Positions 62,701 to 64,000 are shown, counted from the stretch's first letter. The stretch: 64,000 nucleotides of DNA from Tanypteryx hageni (GCA_028673005.1 CM054118.1:8641082-8705081), one strand, 5' to 3'. A program made the numbers and translations. Notes: generated by a model not told the origin, from the letters alone.

Positions 62701-62922
62701 CTTTTTAGTGAAAACAGTTCCAATTGAAACTTACATTTCTTTCTGATAAAGAAGATTCTTTAGATGTGTTATCCTGTTTTCATCTCTAAGATAGCCAAGT
62801 ACTCCTTTTACAGGTTCTACTAGACTGTCCTTCTCCTTTTCAACCAACTTAACCCTCATGAGTTTTTCAGTTCTCTGTTCATTCAATTCCTCCACCAACA
62901 CACTCAGTTTTTCGAGTGGTAC
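1923..62922 (-). CDS. SMC4: SMC4, condensin core ATPase subunit (16 internal exons; both ends outside window)
   Basis: SMC4 pairs with SMC2 in condensin and uses ATP to compact mitotic chromosomes in the nucleus. Sixteen exons read on the minus strand give about 995 residues with matching intron phases and GT-AG borders throughout. Order: first coiled-coil arm (residues 1-340 of the visible part), hinge (about 335-490, with [20 protein letters not shown] and ending TMSGGG), return coiled coil (490-900), then the C-terminal ATPase half with [20 protein letters not shown], the ABC signature LSGGEKT (about 948) and Walker [13 protein letters not shown] (about 972). The [10 protein letters not shown] run and the acidic DPFSEG are characteristic of SMC4 rather than SMC2. 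Animal SMC4 is about 1300 residues, so the Walker A end (beyond 64000) and the last residues including the H-loop (before position 1) are missing. Introns range from 200 bp to 10.9 kb and are packed with transposons. Confidence 0.97.
2280..2992. mobile_element. Pogo-like MITE with CCGTATTTAC termini
   Basis: Terminal inverted repeats CCGTATTTACTTGCATAT and (reverse complement of the right end) CTGTATTTACTCGCATAT are flanked by TA on both sides. The inner part of each end also carries a direct copy of CATATAAGC[TC]GCA followed by a G-rich GGGGAAAAAG run. There is no coding sequence. The termini match those of the pogo element at 44086-46037, a likely source of transposase. Confidence 0.75.
3136..3368 (-). 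CDS. SMC4: SMC4 exon 15: C-terminal ATPase half, first part
   Basis: 233 bp, acceptor CAATTGCAG, donor GTAAGT. It begins [20 protein letters not shown] and contains [20 protein letters not shown], then [15 protein letters not shown], the start of the C-terminal ABC half. It ends in phase 2. Confidence 0.98.
3452..4100. mobile_element. Fragment of a pogo/Tigger-like element (left end)
   Basis: CAGTCAACCTCGGTTATACC at 3452 is a typical pogo-type terminus, followed by repeated GGTTATAACGGA blocks. A GC-rich stretch to about 4030 is unlike the surrounding AT-rich DNA and stays open in two frames, but I recognise no protein in it. No matching right terminus was found. From 4100 to 4900 I see nothing to annotate. 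Confidence 0.5.
4900..5133 (-). CDS. SMC4: SMC4 exon 14: end of second coiled coil
   Basis: 234 bp (78 codons), acceptor CTTTCAG, donor GTTAGTTTG. An acidic linker leads into [20 protein letters not shown] and ends [14 protein letters not shown], the conserved KPNL...EYK run that leads back to the ATPase head. Phase 0. Confidence 0.96.
5134..6364. other. Intron sequence, no gene recognised
   Basis: AT-rich sequence with short open frames that have no recognisable content. From about 6090 it resembles other dispersed repeat DNA (CCAATCTTCACCAAACTTGG), which apparently resumes after 7146, so the MITE at 6365-7144 probably landed inside an older repeat. Confidence 0.3.
6365..7144. mobile_element. 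Tigger-like MITE
   Basis: Left terminus CAGTAAAATCTCAATTATCT and right terminus (reverse complement) CAGTAAAACCTCAATTATCC are flanked by TA at 6363-6364 and 7145-7146. 780 bp, non-coding, with a separate 160-bp palindrome inside at 6691-6850. Confidence 0.85.
6691..6850. repeat. 160-bp palindromic insert inside the Tigger-like MITE
   Basis: The two halves (TTATTAATATTAAATACACA... and its near-complement ending TATGTACTTAATATGAATAA) fold into a ~75-bp hairpin. The centre contains GATGATGCC...GTGCGAAAGC on the minus strand, which is like the centre of the palindromic element at 26355-26500 but with a mutated CUGA box. Confidence 0.7.
7411..7939 (+). pseudogene. piggyBac-type transposase, N-terminal fragment
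   Basis: Starts [20 protein letters not shown] and carries an acidic, Ser-rich N terminus ([10 protein letters not shown]), then [20 protein letters not shown] and [19 protein letters not shown], the entry to the piggyBac core domain. A stop follows at 7834. The reading continues in degraded form ([23 protein letters not shown] with frame changes) to 7939, where the Helitron-like element begins. The three catalytic aspartates are absent. A TTAACACTTTGCATATGG near 7198 may be its left end. Confidence 0.7.
7940..8836 (-). mobile_element. Helitron-like element, non-autonomous
   Basis: On the minus strand it ends with a 7-bp hairpin (CCTGTCA-TAG-TGACGGG), a short spacer and CTAG followed by host T, the Helitron 3' layout. 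The same hairpin-plus-CTRR end occurs at 20802 and 21599. The other boundary (GGGTACTTCAGCTAGT at about 8821-8836) is a tentative 5' end. No Rep/helicase coding is present. Confidence 0.5.
9362..9430 (+). ncRNA. tRNA-like pol III promoter region, left foldback arm
   Basis: GCGATTAGCCTAATTGG fits an A box, and TTTCAAATCTC about 35 bases later is a mutated B box. It is the inverted partner of the better preserved copy at 10088-10157. It is read as part of a SINE-like sequence, not a working tRNA gene. Confidence 0.5.
10088..10157 (-). ncRNA. tRNA-like pol III promoter region, right foldback arm
   Basis: The minus strand reads GCGATTAGCCTAATTGGTTA (A box TAGCCTAATTGG), then GGGTCCGGGTTTCGAGTCTC (B box GTTTCGAGTCT), spaced as in a tRNA. 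The acceptor stem does not pair well, so this is a tRNA-derived promoter rather than a tRNA. Confidence 0.55.
10535..10707. mobile_element. Small pogo/mariner-type MITE, 173 bp
   Basis: CACCGCACCCCGGTTTAATG faces CACCGCTCCCCGGTTATAAC (reverse complement of the right end). TA flanks both ends (10533-10534 and 10708-10709). Non-coding, lying just downstream of SMC4 exon 13 in the gene's sense. Confidence 0.8.
10787..10960 (-). CDS. SMC4: SMC4 exon 13: second coiled coil
   Basis: 174 bp (58 codons), acceptor CATTCACAG, donor GTAAAGG. It includes [20 protein letters not shown] and ends IGIYKKK in phase 0. Confidence 0.92.
11174..11794 (+). repeat. Dispersed repeat family R1, copy 1
   Basis: 621 bp with 12-bp inverted ends GCCTACTTTCCA / TGGAAAGTAGGC. 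It contains CCCGGGTTCAATTCCAGG, which fits a pol III B box, and a less convincing A box about 50 bases upstream. It is collinear with 22618-23256 over its whole length. No coding capacity is evident. I cannot assign it to a named superfamily. Confidence 0.8.
11795..12534. other. Intron sequence, no gene recognised
   Basis: AT-rich. A short stretch near 12060 (AAGTGCAGCTTATATGCAGT) resembles the inner end of the MITE at 2280-2992 and may be a fragment of that family. Nothing else is supported. Confidence 0.3.
12539..13281 (-). pseudogene. Tigger-type transposase, N-terminal fragment with its terminal repeat
   Basis: The minus strand reads [20 protein letters not shown] and TICDIKKNK, the helix-turn-helix of the CENP-B/Tigger N-terminal domain. 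Upstream [12 protein letters not shown] is joined through a 1-base frameshift near 12800. The 5' terminus is the CAGTAAACTCTTGATTATCC repeat ending at 13281 next to TA. The element is cut off at about 12535, so the DDE domain and the other terminus are missing. Confidence 0.8.
13327..14200. mobile_element. Fragment of another pogo-type element
   Basis: CAGTAAAACCTCCATGTAAC at 13327 next to TA is a pogo-type terminus, only 44 bases after the Tigger end at 13281. A minus-strand frame at 13839-14096 stays open but I do not recognise it, and no right terminus is convincing. Confidence 0.45.
14265..14327. repeat. (TA)n microsatellite
   Basis: Pure TA run of about 31 units, 113 bp before SMC4 exon 12. 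No Penelope-like arm is visible beside it. Confidence 0.95.
14440..14584 (-). CDS. SMC4: SMC4 exon 12: second coiled coil
   Basis: 145 bp, acceptor AAACACAG, donor GTAAGTTTT. It reads [20 protein letters not shown] and ends [10 protein letters not shown] in phase 0. Confidence 0.92.
15480..15921 (+). pseudogene. Tigger-type transposase, short N-terminal remnant
   Basis: Near 15560-15665 the plus strand reads [15 protein letters not shown], stop, [14 protein letters not shown], the start of the CENP-B-type DNA-binding domain. The right end GCACTAAGTGAGGGATGCCT at about 15900-15921 is a Tigger-type terminus. The body is mostly deleted. The region 14600-15480 shows nothing else I can support. 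Confidence 0.65.
15930..16810. mobile_element. Possible hAT-type non-autonomous element
   Basis: GGTTGCAACTAGAGTTTT at 15937 and its inverse AAAACTCTAGTTGTAAC ending near 16795 bracket about 850 bp that includes repeats of TTCCCGGGAATT and GATTCCCAGGAA. The ends look hAT-like, but no clean 8-bp duplication is visible, so boundaries are approximate. Confidence 0.45.
17054..17243 (-). CDS. SMC4: SMC4 exon 11: second coiled coil
   Basis: 190 bp, acceptor GATTTTAATAG, donor GTTAGTATC. It encodes a continuous helix containing [20 protein letters not shown] and VAIKTSE, close to the KQLDECASAITKAQVAIKT pattern of vertebrate SMC4. It ends in phase 2. Confidence 0.94.
17791..17917 (-). CDS. SMC4: SMC4 exon 10: second coiled coil
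   Basis: 127 bp, acceptor TTTTACTCAG, donor GTGAGTATT. It reads [20 protein letters not shown] and ends SEAVESSEK in phase 1. Sequence conservation is low here, as is usual for SMC arms; phase continuity supports it. Confidence 0.9.
18530..19500 (+). pseudogene. hAT-type transposase remnant
   Basis: Fragments in shifting frames read VTIDASKRR, then [20 protein letters not shown] with [20 protein letters not shown] and CIVHNSIQ, then [20 protein letters not shown]. The order and wording match the DUF4371/hAT-like transposases common in arthropods. Many stops and shifts; dead. Confidence 0.75.
19760..20802 (+). mobile_element. Helitron-like unit A with minisatellite
   Basis: The 3' end shows hairpin CCCGTCA-TATT-TGATGGG, spacer CAATTACG, then CTAA and host T. 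Its first ~350 bp is repeated in unit B (AACAAACTTTC[TC]GA, GGTTCGACTCCA, and TTATTCTTTTG blocks). It contains the G-rich minisatellite at 20380-20720. No helicase coding. Confidence 0.5.
20380..20722. repeat. G-rich minisatellite (GGGAGGGAGG[T]A[C]GAT)n
   Basis: About 340 bp of 13-16-bp units such as GATGGGAGGGAGGTAC, with strong purine/pyrimidine strand asymmetry. All long open frames across it are by-products of the repeat. The G-runs could form quadruplexes on the plus strand, which is the template strand for SMC4 transcription. Confidence 0.95.
20886..21599 (+). mobile_element. Helitron-like unit B
   Basis: Direct repeat of unit A without the minisatellite. The end is CCCGTCA-TATT-TGACAGG, spacer, CTAG, host T at 21600. 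The two units are head to tail, as expected from Helitron tandem insertion or a duplication. Confidence 0.5.
21843..22617. other. Intron sequence, no gene recognised
   Basis: AT-rich unique-looking DNA. Open frames are short and without recognisable content. Confidence 0.3.
22618..23256 (+). repeat. Dispersed repeat family R1, copy 2
   Basis: 639 bp, ends GCCAAATTTCCA and TGGAAAGTAGGC. Collinear with 11174-11794; it keeps the AGTCCCGGGTTAGATTCCAGG block in slightly mutated form and the CATTACGAGAGTGTTGCCAT landmark. Confidence 0.8.
23480..23724 (-). CDS. SMC4: SMC4 exon 9: hinge exit and second coiled coil
   Basis: 245 bp, acceptor TCCTTACAG, donor GTGACTTTT. It begins [20 protein letters not shown], the conserved hinge-exit TMSGGG, then returns into coiled coil ([20 protein letters not shown]). 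It ends in phase 0. Confidence 0.97.
24243..24322. repeat. (TA)n tract, left of Penelope-like copy 1
   Basis: Pure TA run of 80 bp directly touching the left inverted arm. Confidence 0.95.
24492..24526 (-). ncRNA. Hammerhead-like motif downstream of Penelope-like ORF, copy 1
   Basis: The minus strand reads CUGAAGA (24522-24516), one extra A, stem II GGAG-UAG-UUCC, GAAA, and a self-complementary AGCU, followed by UUACG. The core boxes are intact apart from the extra base; stem I is weak. Hammerhead ribozymes with short palindromic stem III are known in Penelope-like elements. Confidence 0.5.
24665..25734 (-). pseudogene. Penelope-like RT (C-terminal part) plus GIY-YIG endonuclease
   Basis: The frame opens at a (TA)n tract and begins [20 protein letters not shown]: the last part of the RT catalytic YxDD motif followed by its downstream region, so all RT motifs before it are lost. 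It then shows FLDVDLSI and the thumb/linker [19 protein letters not shown], a Cys-rich [10 protein letters not shown], and the endonuclease [20 protein letters not shown] with NIRMNGHRN. It ends [12 protein letters not shown] at a stop. The frame itself is open to the stop, about 355 residues, but without the N-terminal RT it cannot be active. Confidence 0.88.
25739..25786. repeat. (TA)n microsatellite at the RT breakpoint
   Basis: A pure TA run lies exactly where the reverse transcriptase frame loses its N-terminal part. Confidence 0.95.
25791..26027 (+). pseudogene. Foreign coding-like fragment inside the Penelope-like unit
   Basis: The plus strand reads [20 protein letters not shown] and [19 protein letters not shown], opposite to the element's own frame. 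This wording resembles a protein repeated in several invertebrate genomes, but I cannot name it and give no function. It sits between the internal (TA)n tract and the right arm, as if captured. Confidence 0.4.
26152..26232. repeat. (TA)n(CA)n tract, right of Penelope-like copy 1
   Basis: TA run directly touching the right inverted arm, followed by a short CA run. Confidence 0.95.
26355..26500 (+). mobile_element. 146-bp palindromic element with hammerhead centre
   Basis: 26355-26391 and 26464-26500 are inverted copies matching at 36 of 37 bases (ATAAAGGTGAAATACTCC...). The centre holds the hammerhead motif. Flanking it, CAACAATGTTC at 26306-26316 recurs at 26501-26511 within an 18/20 direct repeat, possibly a long duplication of the insertion site. 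Confidence 0.75.
26408..26463 (+). ncRNA. Type I hammerhead ribozyme motif
   Basis: In order: stem I 5' side GGUU-UU-ACCC (26408-26417), core CUGACGA (26418-26424), one U, stem II GCCCAC-CUU-GUGGGC (26426-26440), core GAAA (26441-26444), a self-complementary stem III AUGCAU (26444-26449), H17 = U (26450), and stem I 3' side GGGU-UUUGU-AACC (26451-26463). Stem I pairs 4+4 bp around an internal loop, as in natural hammerheads that use loop-loop contacts. The extra U between the core and stem II is the one departure. Predicted cleavage follows U26450. Confidence 0.7.
26593..26760. repeat. (TG)n and AT-rich simple repeats
   Basis: TG run, then TAAA, TATATACA and TTTGTTTA units arranged almost symmetrically up to TTTATTTATTTATT. 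No gene. Confidence 0.9.
26808..28890 (+). pseudogene. hAT-type transposase, broken, with right terminus
   Basis: A start at 26808 ([20 protein letters not shown]) is followed by a zinc finger (CNYCKC...[13 protein letters not shown]). Then the RNase-H-like core reads [20 protein letters not shown], where the DESNDIS aspartate is the usual first catalytic residue. After frame changes near 27070, 27440 and 27800 come [20 protein letters not shown] and [11 protein letters not shown]. The C-terminal dimerisation region is [21 protein letters not shown] stop at 28506 splits the tail. The right end at about 28870-28890 reads AGTTGGCAACTCTGG, a hAT-like terminus; the left terminus is lost in the simple repeats. 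Confidence 0.85.
28891..29772. other. Intron sequence with a possible mariner-type remnant
   Basis: AT-rich. 29230-29352 ends CCAACATTTTACTGTA, a pogo/mariner-type terminus without a visible partner. Nothing else is recognised. Confidence 0.3.
29773..29957 (-). CDS. SMC4: SMC4 exon 8: hinge domain, second half
   Basis: 185 bp, acceptor ATTTCCAG, donor GTAAGTT. It encodes [20 protein letters not shown] and ends [18 protein letters not shown], the hinge core strand preceding the glycine-rich exit. It ends in phase 1. Confidence 0.98.
30158..30360 (-). CDS. SMC4: SMC4 exon 7: hinge domain, first half
   Basis: 203 bp, acceptor TTTGTTTCAG, donor GTATCAAAC. It begins [20 protein letters not shown] and continues through [20 protein letters not shown]. 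This is the hinge dimerisation domain that contacts SMC2. It ends in phase 2, with only 200 bp of intron before the next exon. Confidence 0.98.
30985..31420. repeat. Tandem duplicated SINE-like segment
   Basis: GTCTGCTATGACCGGG... appears at about 30985-31130 and again at 31246-31420. The first copy lacks two internal blocks present in the second (AATCGAACCCAG and the stretch around CCACTGAACTATCG), which removes most of the tRNA-like part. Confidence 0.75.
31275..31346 (-). ncRNA. tRNA-Gly-like pseudogene / SINE head
   Basis: 72 bases reading TGCTACGATAGTTCAGTGGC on the minus strand, with an A box TAGTTCAGTGGCAGAAT and a perfect T-arm CTGGGTTCGATTCCCGG. The acceptor stem pairs 6 of 7 with TCATAGCA. 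The anticodon stem is poor and its loop (CCGGCAA) does not hold a Gly anticodon, so this is a tRNA-derived sequence, not a working gene. Confidence 0.7.
31860..32640 (-). pseudogene. Penelope-like GIY-YIG endonuclease remnant
   Basis: Near 32350-32460 the minus strand gives [12 protein letters not shown], then [12 protein letters not shown], the YIG half of a GIY-YIG nuclease, in shifting frames. It continues as [20 protein letters not shown] near the C terminus. It belongs to a different family from the 24.7-kb copy. A degraded hammerhead-like motif lies just downstream. Confidence 0.65.
31966..32012 (-). ncRNA. Degraded hammerhead-like motif
   Basis: The minus strand reads CCCUAA...CUGACAA, UGA-UG-UCA, AAA, a self-complementary AUACGUAU, then UUAGGG, which pairs with CCCUAA. 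The layout follows a hammerhead, but G8 and G12 of the core are A, so it is probably inactive. Confidence 0.4.
33702..35703. mobile_element. hAT-type non-autonomous element inside the hAT transposase
   Basis: The 8-bp duplication GTTGCTAA (33694-33701 and 35704-35711) is perfect. Ends are TGGGATG... and (reverse complement) TAGGGATGGGACGGTTCC, and both ends carry CGGTTC-type repeats. 2.0 kb without a recognisable protein. Removing it and one copy of the duplication rejoins the host transposase frame at ELVA/KYDE. Confidence 0.85.
35948..36552 (+). mobile_element. 5'-truncated LINE (Jockey/I-like), ORF2 tail and 3' UTR
   Basis: Begins within [20 protein letters not shown], the Y-S-P-x-W-type region after the RT of Jockey/I-clade LINEs, and continues through [16 protein letters not shown] and [20 protein letters not shown]. 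The 3' UTR has TGTAAAAGGCCAAACATGGC and ends in TAAATAAATAAAT. The same 3' UTR motif recurs at 55055-55080. Confidence 0.75.
36931..39991. mobile_element. Tigger-type element with nested MITE
   Basis: Left CAGTGGAATCCTGATTTAAG and right (reverse complement) CGGTGGAATCCCCATTTACT next to TA. Both ends repeat CATTTAAGG-type blocks. Most of the interior is not recognisable. A frame at 39247-39447 ([18 protein letters not shown]) may be transposase tail, unsure. Confidence 0.65.
37802..39133. mobile_element. Tigger-like MITE nested in the Tigger
   Basis: CAGCAATCCCTCCATATTCG faces CAGTAAACCCTCCATATTCG (reverse complement of the right end), with TA on both sides. Repeats of CGAATATAGA follow the left end. 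Non-coding. Confidence 0.8.
40803..41044 (-). repeat. tRNA-derived SINE
   Basis: The minus strand begins GGTGGTGGAGTGATTGGGGC (A box) and has TCCCTGGTTTGAATCTGACG (B box) about 40 bases on, then a ~170-bp body ending TTTCCCTCCCCCCTT. Higher in GC than its surroundings. No poly-A tail or target duplication is evident. Confidence 0.6.
41302..41542 (-). CDS. SMC4: SMC4 exon 6: end of first coiled coil into hinge
   Basis: 241 bp, acceptor GTTATTATAG, donor GTATGATT. It carries the last helix and the hinge entry: [20 protein letters not shown] followed by RIPGIFGRL, a strongly conserved SMC4 signature. It ends in phase 0 before the largest intron (10.9 kb). Confidence 0.97.
41625..42851. mobile_element. 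Pogo-like MITE with C(C/A)[GA]TATTTAC termini
   Basis: CCATATTTACTCATGTAATA faces CAGTATTTACTCGTATAATA (reverse complement of the right end), with TA on both sides (41623-41624, 42852-42853). Inner ends share GGACATTACACG / GGGCATTACACG. 1.2 kb, no recognised coding. Lies 82 bp upstream of SMC4 exon 6 in the gene's sense. Confidence 0.75.
44086..46037 (+). mobile_element. Pogo-superfamily element nested in piggyBac
   Basis: Termini CCGTATTTACCCAAAAGGAA and (reverse complement) CCGTGTTTACCCAAAAGGAA are flanked by TA (44084-44085, 46038-46039). 1952 bp. It inserted into the piggyBac reading frame at GAT-ATA-ATA-GAG. Confidence 0.9.
44680..45970 (+). pseudogene. Pogo-type (POGK-like) transposase, inactive
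   Basis: The N-terminal DNA-binding domain reads [40 protein letters not shown]. The DDE core has [20 protein letters not shown] (first D), [15 protein letters not shown] (second D) and [20 protein letters not shown], where the third catalytic D of the VLDVVV motif is Tyr. The end reads [21 protein letters not shown] frameshift near 45020, and stops at about 45456 and 45630 (VVIP*GMTSQ). Confidence 0.88.
47009..47092 (+). other. Probable 84-bp intron in the piggyBac transposase
   Basis: TTTTCAG|GTGAGGTATG...ATTATTTTTCAG|GTATG. Removing it joins DNLFS to [20 protein letters not shown], as in related transposases; left in, it brings a stop (TTGTAG). GT-AG borders and a pyrimidine-rich end support splicing. 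Confidence 0.65.
48226..48347 (-). CDS. SMC4: SMC4 exon 5: first coiled coil
   Basis: 122 bp, acceptor TATCTATTTTAG, donor GTAACC. It reads [20 protein letters not shown], matching the conserved VAQSELDL stretch of SMC4, and ends in phase 2. Confidence 0.94.
48354..49334. other. SMC4 intron, no gene recognised
   Basis: AT-rich. Around 49190-49255 a pair of pogo/mariner-like ends (CTGTAGTGAGATATTCACTA) suggests a degraded element. A similar end GGGGTTTTACTGTA lies at about 48168. Nothing else. Confidence 0.3.
49335..49556 (-). CDS. SMC4: SMC4 exon 4: first coiled coil
   Basis: 222 bp (74 codons, phase 0 to phase 0), acceptor CTCTTTCTAG, donor GTGAGA. It begins [20 protein letters not shown] and ends [15 protein letters not shown]. 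Confidence 0.95.
50265..51281 (+). mobile_element. Non-autonomous hAT-like element, deletion relative of 18011-21842
   Basis: CACCACCTTTTTGAA faces CACCACCATTTTGAACTTC (reverse complement of the right end). Its left ~520 bp follows the 18-kb element almost base for base (TTTGCATTTCACGTCATGCA), and so does its right ~110 bp (GGACTTGCACTTCACG). The transposase part is missing. Confidence 0.7.
51282..51776. other. Intron sequence, possible old repeat
   Basis: Higher GC than its neighbours at 51340-51700, with short repeats of GGCATGC and a CTTCTTCCACCTCCTC block. TTTAACATTTAAACG near 51329 could be a piggyBac-like end, but no partner is seen. Confidence 0.3.
51777..51927 (-). CDS. SMC4: SMC4 exon 3: first coiled coil
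   Basis: 151 bp, acceptor TTTGTTACAG, donor GTAATC. It reads [20 protein letters not shown] onward and ends QGLKTEKEK in phase 0. The heptad-like charge pattern fits the coiled-coil arm. Confidence 0.94.
52755..53039. mobile_element. Possible piggyBac left end
   Basis: TTAACCACTTGACTGG at about 52756, followed by CGTGATGATCATACTCGTCA, has the look of a piggyBac terminus with subterminal palindrome. No right end is found. Confidence 0.35.
53044..53283. mobile_element. piggyBac-type MITE, 240 bp
   Basis: CCCTTTAACTGC faces CCTTTTAACTGC (reverse complement of the right end), with exact TTAA on both sides (53040-53043, 53284-53287). Inner ends also pair (ATGTTTATG / CATAAACG). Non-coding. Confidence 0.85.
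53288..53660. repeat. Cluster of inverted repeats
   Basis: 53291-53357 folds on itself (TCCACACTC...GAGTGTGGA, with AGTTTTA-ACC / GGGTAAAACT inside). A second related block with AACCATATGGTTAAAACTGT ends near 53640. This looks like a small foldback transposon or a pair of its ends. Confidence 0.5.
53661..55548. other. Intron sequence with a LINE 3' tail
   Basis: Mostly AT-rich without a gene. At 55055-55125 TGTAAAAGGCCAAATTTGGC and a TTAATTAATTAAATAAAT tail match the 3' UTR of the LINE fragment at 36510-36552, so this is the 3' end of another truncated copy. Confidence 0.5.
55549..55689 (-). CDS. SMC4: SMC4 exon 2: first coiled coil
   Basis: 141 bp, acceptor TTGCTTCCAG, donor GTGAGTTA. It encodes a very Lys/Glu-rich helix ([20 protein letters not shown]). 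It receives and leaves phase 2. The preceding 7.0-kb intron holds a complete piggyBac element. Confidence 0.93.
55931..58307 (+). mobile_element. piggyBac element (PGBD4-like), TTAA-flanked
   Basis: Ends CCCTTCAGCACCG and (reverse complement) CCCTTCAGACCGG, with TTAA at 55927-55930 and 58308-58311. 2377 bp. It lies in the 7.0-kb SMC4 intron upstream of exon 2. Confidence 0.9.
56405..58060 (+). pseudogene. piggyBac transposase (PGBD4-like), broken
   Basis: Acidic N terminus ([20 protein letters not shown]), then core pieces. First D in [11 protein letters not shown] with a following TGA stop, second in [20 protein letters not shown], third in [13 protein letters not shown]. The C-terminal Cys/His finger reads [34 protein letters not shown]. 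All three aspartates are present, but several stops and frameshifts (57110, 57418, 57480, 57700) break it. Confidence 0.87.
58448..58885. repeat. Three tandem ~150-bp repeats
   Basis: Units begin with GGATGTATTTTGATGAAATT at 58465, 58608 and 58762 (spacing 143 and 154) and share TTTTGCTAAAATTGG and GGTTAAAATCG. They lie between two piggyBac elements. No coding. Confidence 0.85.
59360..60937 (-). pseudogene. piggyBac transposase (PGBD4-like), near complete but broken
   Basis: Start [20 protein letters not shown]; then [60 protein letters not shown]. The first catalytic D is in RDITIDES, followed by a frameshift into [20 protein letters not shown]. The stretch [15 protein letters not shown] lacks the usual DNxYxS second aspartate, apparently deleted. 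The third D is in YNDTMGGVD. The C-terminal Cys finger lies near 59360-59470. Frameshifts are near 60520, 60265 and 59945. Confidence 0.87.
60945..61150. repeat. A-rich (AACAATAA-type) minisatellite
   Basis: Imperfect ~20-bp units such as AAAACAATAATAACAAAGCA. On the minus strand it yields hydrophobic-looking frames (F/I/C/Y/L) that are by-products of the repeat. It sits just upstream of the transposase start. Confidence 0.9.
61291..61714. repeat. Tandem duplication, period 210 bp
   Basis: 61291-61500 and 61501-61714 are collinear (TCACA[TA]AAATTCGAGTAAC... GAAACTTATTGAAAACC...), inside the 5' region of the minus-strand piggyBac. Confidence 0.9.
62735..62922 (-). CDS. SMC4: SMC4 exon 1 of 16 seen: first coiled coil
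   Basis: 188 bp. On the minus strand it follows a TTTTTTGTCAG acceptor and ends before GTAAGTTTC. It begins [16 protein letters not shown] and ends in LKNLLYQKE, the SMC4 segment shortly after the N-terminal ATPase half. It ends in phase 2. Upstream exons are outside the window. Confidence 0.95.
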
Positions 62923-63255
62923 CTGACAAAAAACAACCAGCAGAATCAGATCATTGGACCAAGGGTTGATAATTTTTACTCATTTAACCAAGTAAAATAT
63001 TAACAGAAACATAAATAGGCATTATGACTAATTCATCACAAAAATAAACTTTGAGAAAAAAAAAATATATATATATATATATGTAACAGCTTACGGAAAA
63101 GGAAAGGTAAAATGGATATATGGATGGCGACAAGATGTTGGGATGAGGAAGCCCAGTGAACACTCACCAATCGGATGACTTTAGGTTGAGGAGGCCCTGG
63201 GGATGTCGAAGCGACACACGTAAAAGAACACTAAAACAACACAGAAACATAACAA

Positions 63256-63292
63256 ACGTAGAAGCTTTTGGAGTTATTCCGTCTTCAGCTAC
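63256..63292 (-). ncRNA. Hammerhead-like motif, Penelope-like copy 2 (mutated)
   Basis: Counterpart of 24492-24526: CUGAAGA (63288-63282), then GGA-AUAAC-UCC, AAAAGCUU. The GAAA box is AAAA, so it is probably inactive. Confidence 0.4.
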
Positions 63293-63419
63293 CGAGAGAG
63301 ACAACTGATGGCAGTGACACAGGGTGGAGGCATGGGGTGGAAGGGTAGTGCGGAAAGGTCGAGGATTGGAGGATACGGAGGGGGTTGGGAGAAGACAAAA
63401 AGGGAGTGAAAAGCTATTG

Positions 63420-63695
63420 AAGGTTGAGGCCAGGGGGAGTGAAGGAGTTTAGGAGATGAATATGCGAAAGCTCCTACTGACGAAGTTGGGGAGCCGAAGC
63501 ATTGTTGGGGAGAACGCAAATGACTCTCACTGTGAAGCAGTTGTTAAACTTCAAATTATGTTGGTTTGCATGAACGGCCACCGGCAGCAGTCGTTTGAGA
63601 ATGACGCTGTTGCGGTGGCCATTCATGCGGATGTTGAGGGGATTGCTGGTGAGGCAAACATTAAAGGCGGGACATTGGGTGCATTTCAGGAGGTT
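63420..63695 (-). pseudogene. GIY-YIG endonuclease fragment of Penelope-like copy 2
   Basis: [33 protein letters not shown] and [20 protein letters not shown] parallel copy 1, but the YVG of the GIY-YIG motif has become NVC. The RT is gone; the arm begins where the frame is cut. Confidence 0.85.
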
Positions 63696-63854
63696 TCTGT
63701 GTTGTTTCAGTGTTCTTTTGCGTGTGTCGCTTCGAATTCCCCAGGGCCTCGCCAACCTGAAGTCGTCTGATTGGTGAGTTTTCACTGGGTTTCCTCATCC
63801 CAACACCTAGTTGACATCCATATATCTATTTTACCTTTCCTTTTCTGTAAGCTG

Positions 63855-63855
<1 letters not shown>

Positions 63856-63938
<83 letters not shown>
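63856..63938. repeat. (TA)n microsatellite
   Basis: Pure TA run touching the right arm of Penelope-like copy 2. 63939-64000 holds nothing recognisable. Confidence 0.95.
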
Positions 63939-63941
<3 letters not shown>

Positions 63942-64000
63942 GCGAGCTCAAGTTTCCAAAAAAAGTTTTACAACCAAAAAATATGAAAACTAATGACATT

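Larger units (their letters stand above)
63084..63857 (-). mobile_element. Penelope-like element, copy 2, with 165-bp inverted arms
   Basis: Arms at 63084-63248 and 63693-63857 match those of the 24.3-kb copy and extend further inward (ACAGAAAC / GTTTCTGT). (TA)n lies outside both ends (63066-63083 and 63856-63938). The interior keeps only the last part of the endonuclease frame. Confidence 0.85.

Noticed and set aside
1..64000. CRISPR arrays, operons, ribosome binding sites, rRNA, LTR retrotransposon or viral genes
   Set aside because: The window is intron-bearing animal DNA; no regularly spaced array, rRNA, gag/pol with LTRs, or viral structural gene was seen.

Overview
This 64-kb window is nuclear DNA of an animal, most likely an arthropod. 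It is AT-rich, has spliceosomal introns, and is dense in transposon families typical of invertebrate genomes. I cannot name the species.

One host gene runs through almost the whole window on the minus strand: SMC4, the condensin ATPase. Sixteen consecutive internal exons (62922 down to 1923, 2985 coding bases, about 995 codons) can be read with GT-AG junctions, and every intron phase agrees with the next exon. They cover the first coiled-coil arm, the hinge, the return arm and the C-terminal ABC half with the LSGGEK signature and the Walker B MDEID. The N-terminal Walker A exons lie beyond 64000 and the last exon(s) before position 1. Coding sequence is about 5% of the span; the introns reach 10.9 kb.

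The introns hold almost everything else, and much of it is mobile DNA. Left part (1-14 kb): pogo/Tigger-type MITEs with TA duplications, a piggyBac fragment cut by a Helitron-like end, a 1.17-kb foldback whose two 345-bp arms each hold a tRNA-like pol III promoter, and copies of a ~630-bp repeat family. Middle (14-30 kb): a hAT remnant carrying two tandem Helitron-like units with a G-rich minisatellite, a Penelope-like retroelement with 124-bp inverted arms abutting (TA)n tracts, a small palindromic element holding a well-formed hammerhead ribozyme motif, and a broken hAT transposase. Right-middle (30.7-40.6 kb): a stack of insertions within insertions between the two ends of one pogo-like element. 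Right part (41-64 kb): a piggyBac element interrupted by a complete pogo element, two further piggyBac elements with intact TTAA duplications, and a second Penelope-like copy.

The strongest leads beyond the host gene are the hammerhead motif at 26408-26463 with weaker relatives in the Penelope-like copies, the foldback with pol III promoters in both arms, and the piggyBac reading frame that is restored exactly when the nested pogo element and one TA are removed, and which also has an apparent 84-bp intron. No transposase or reverse transcriptase in the window looks intact.
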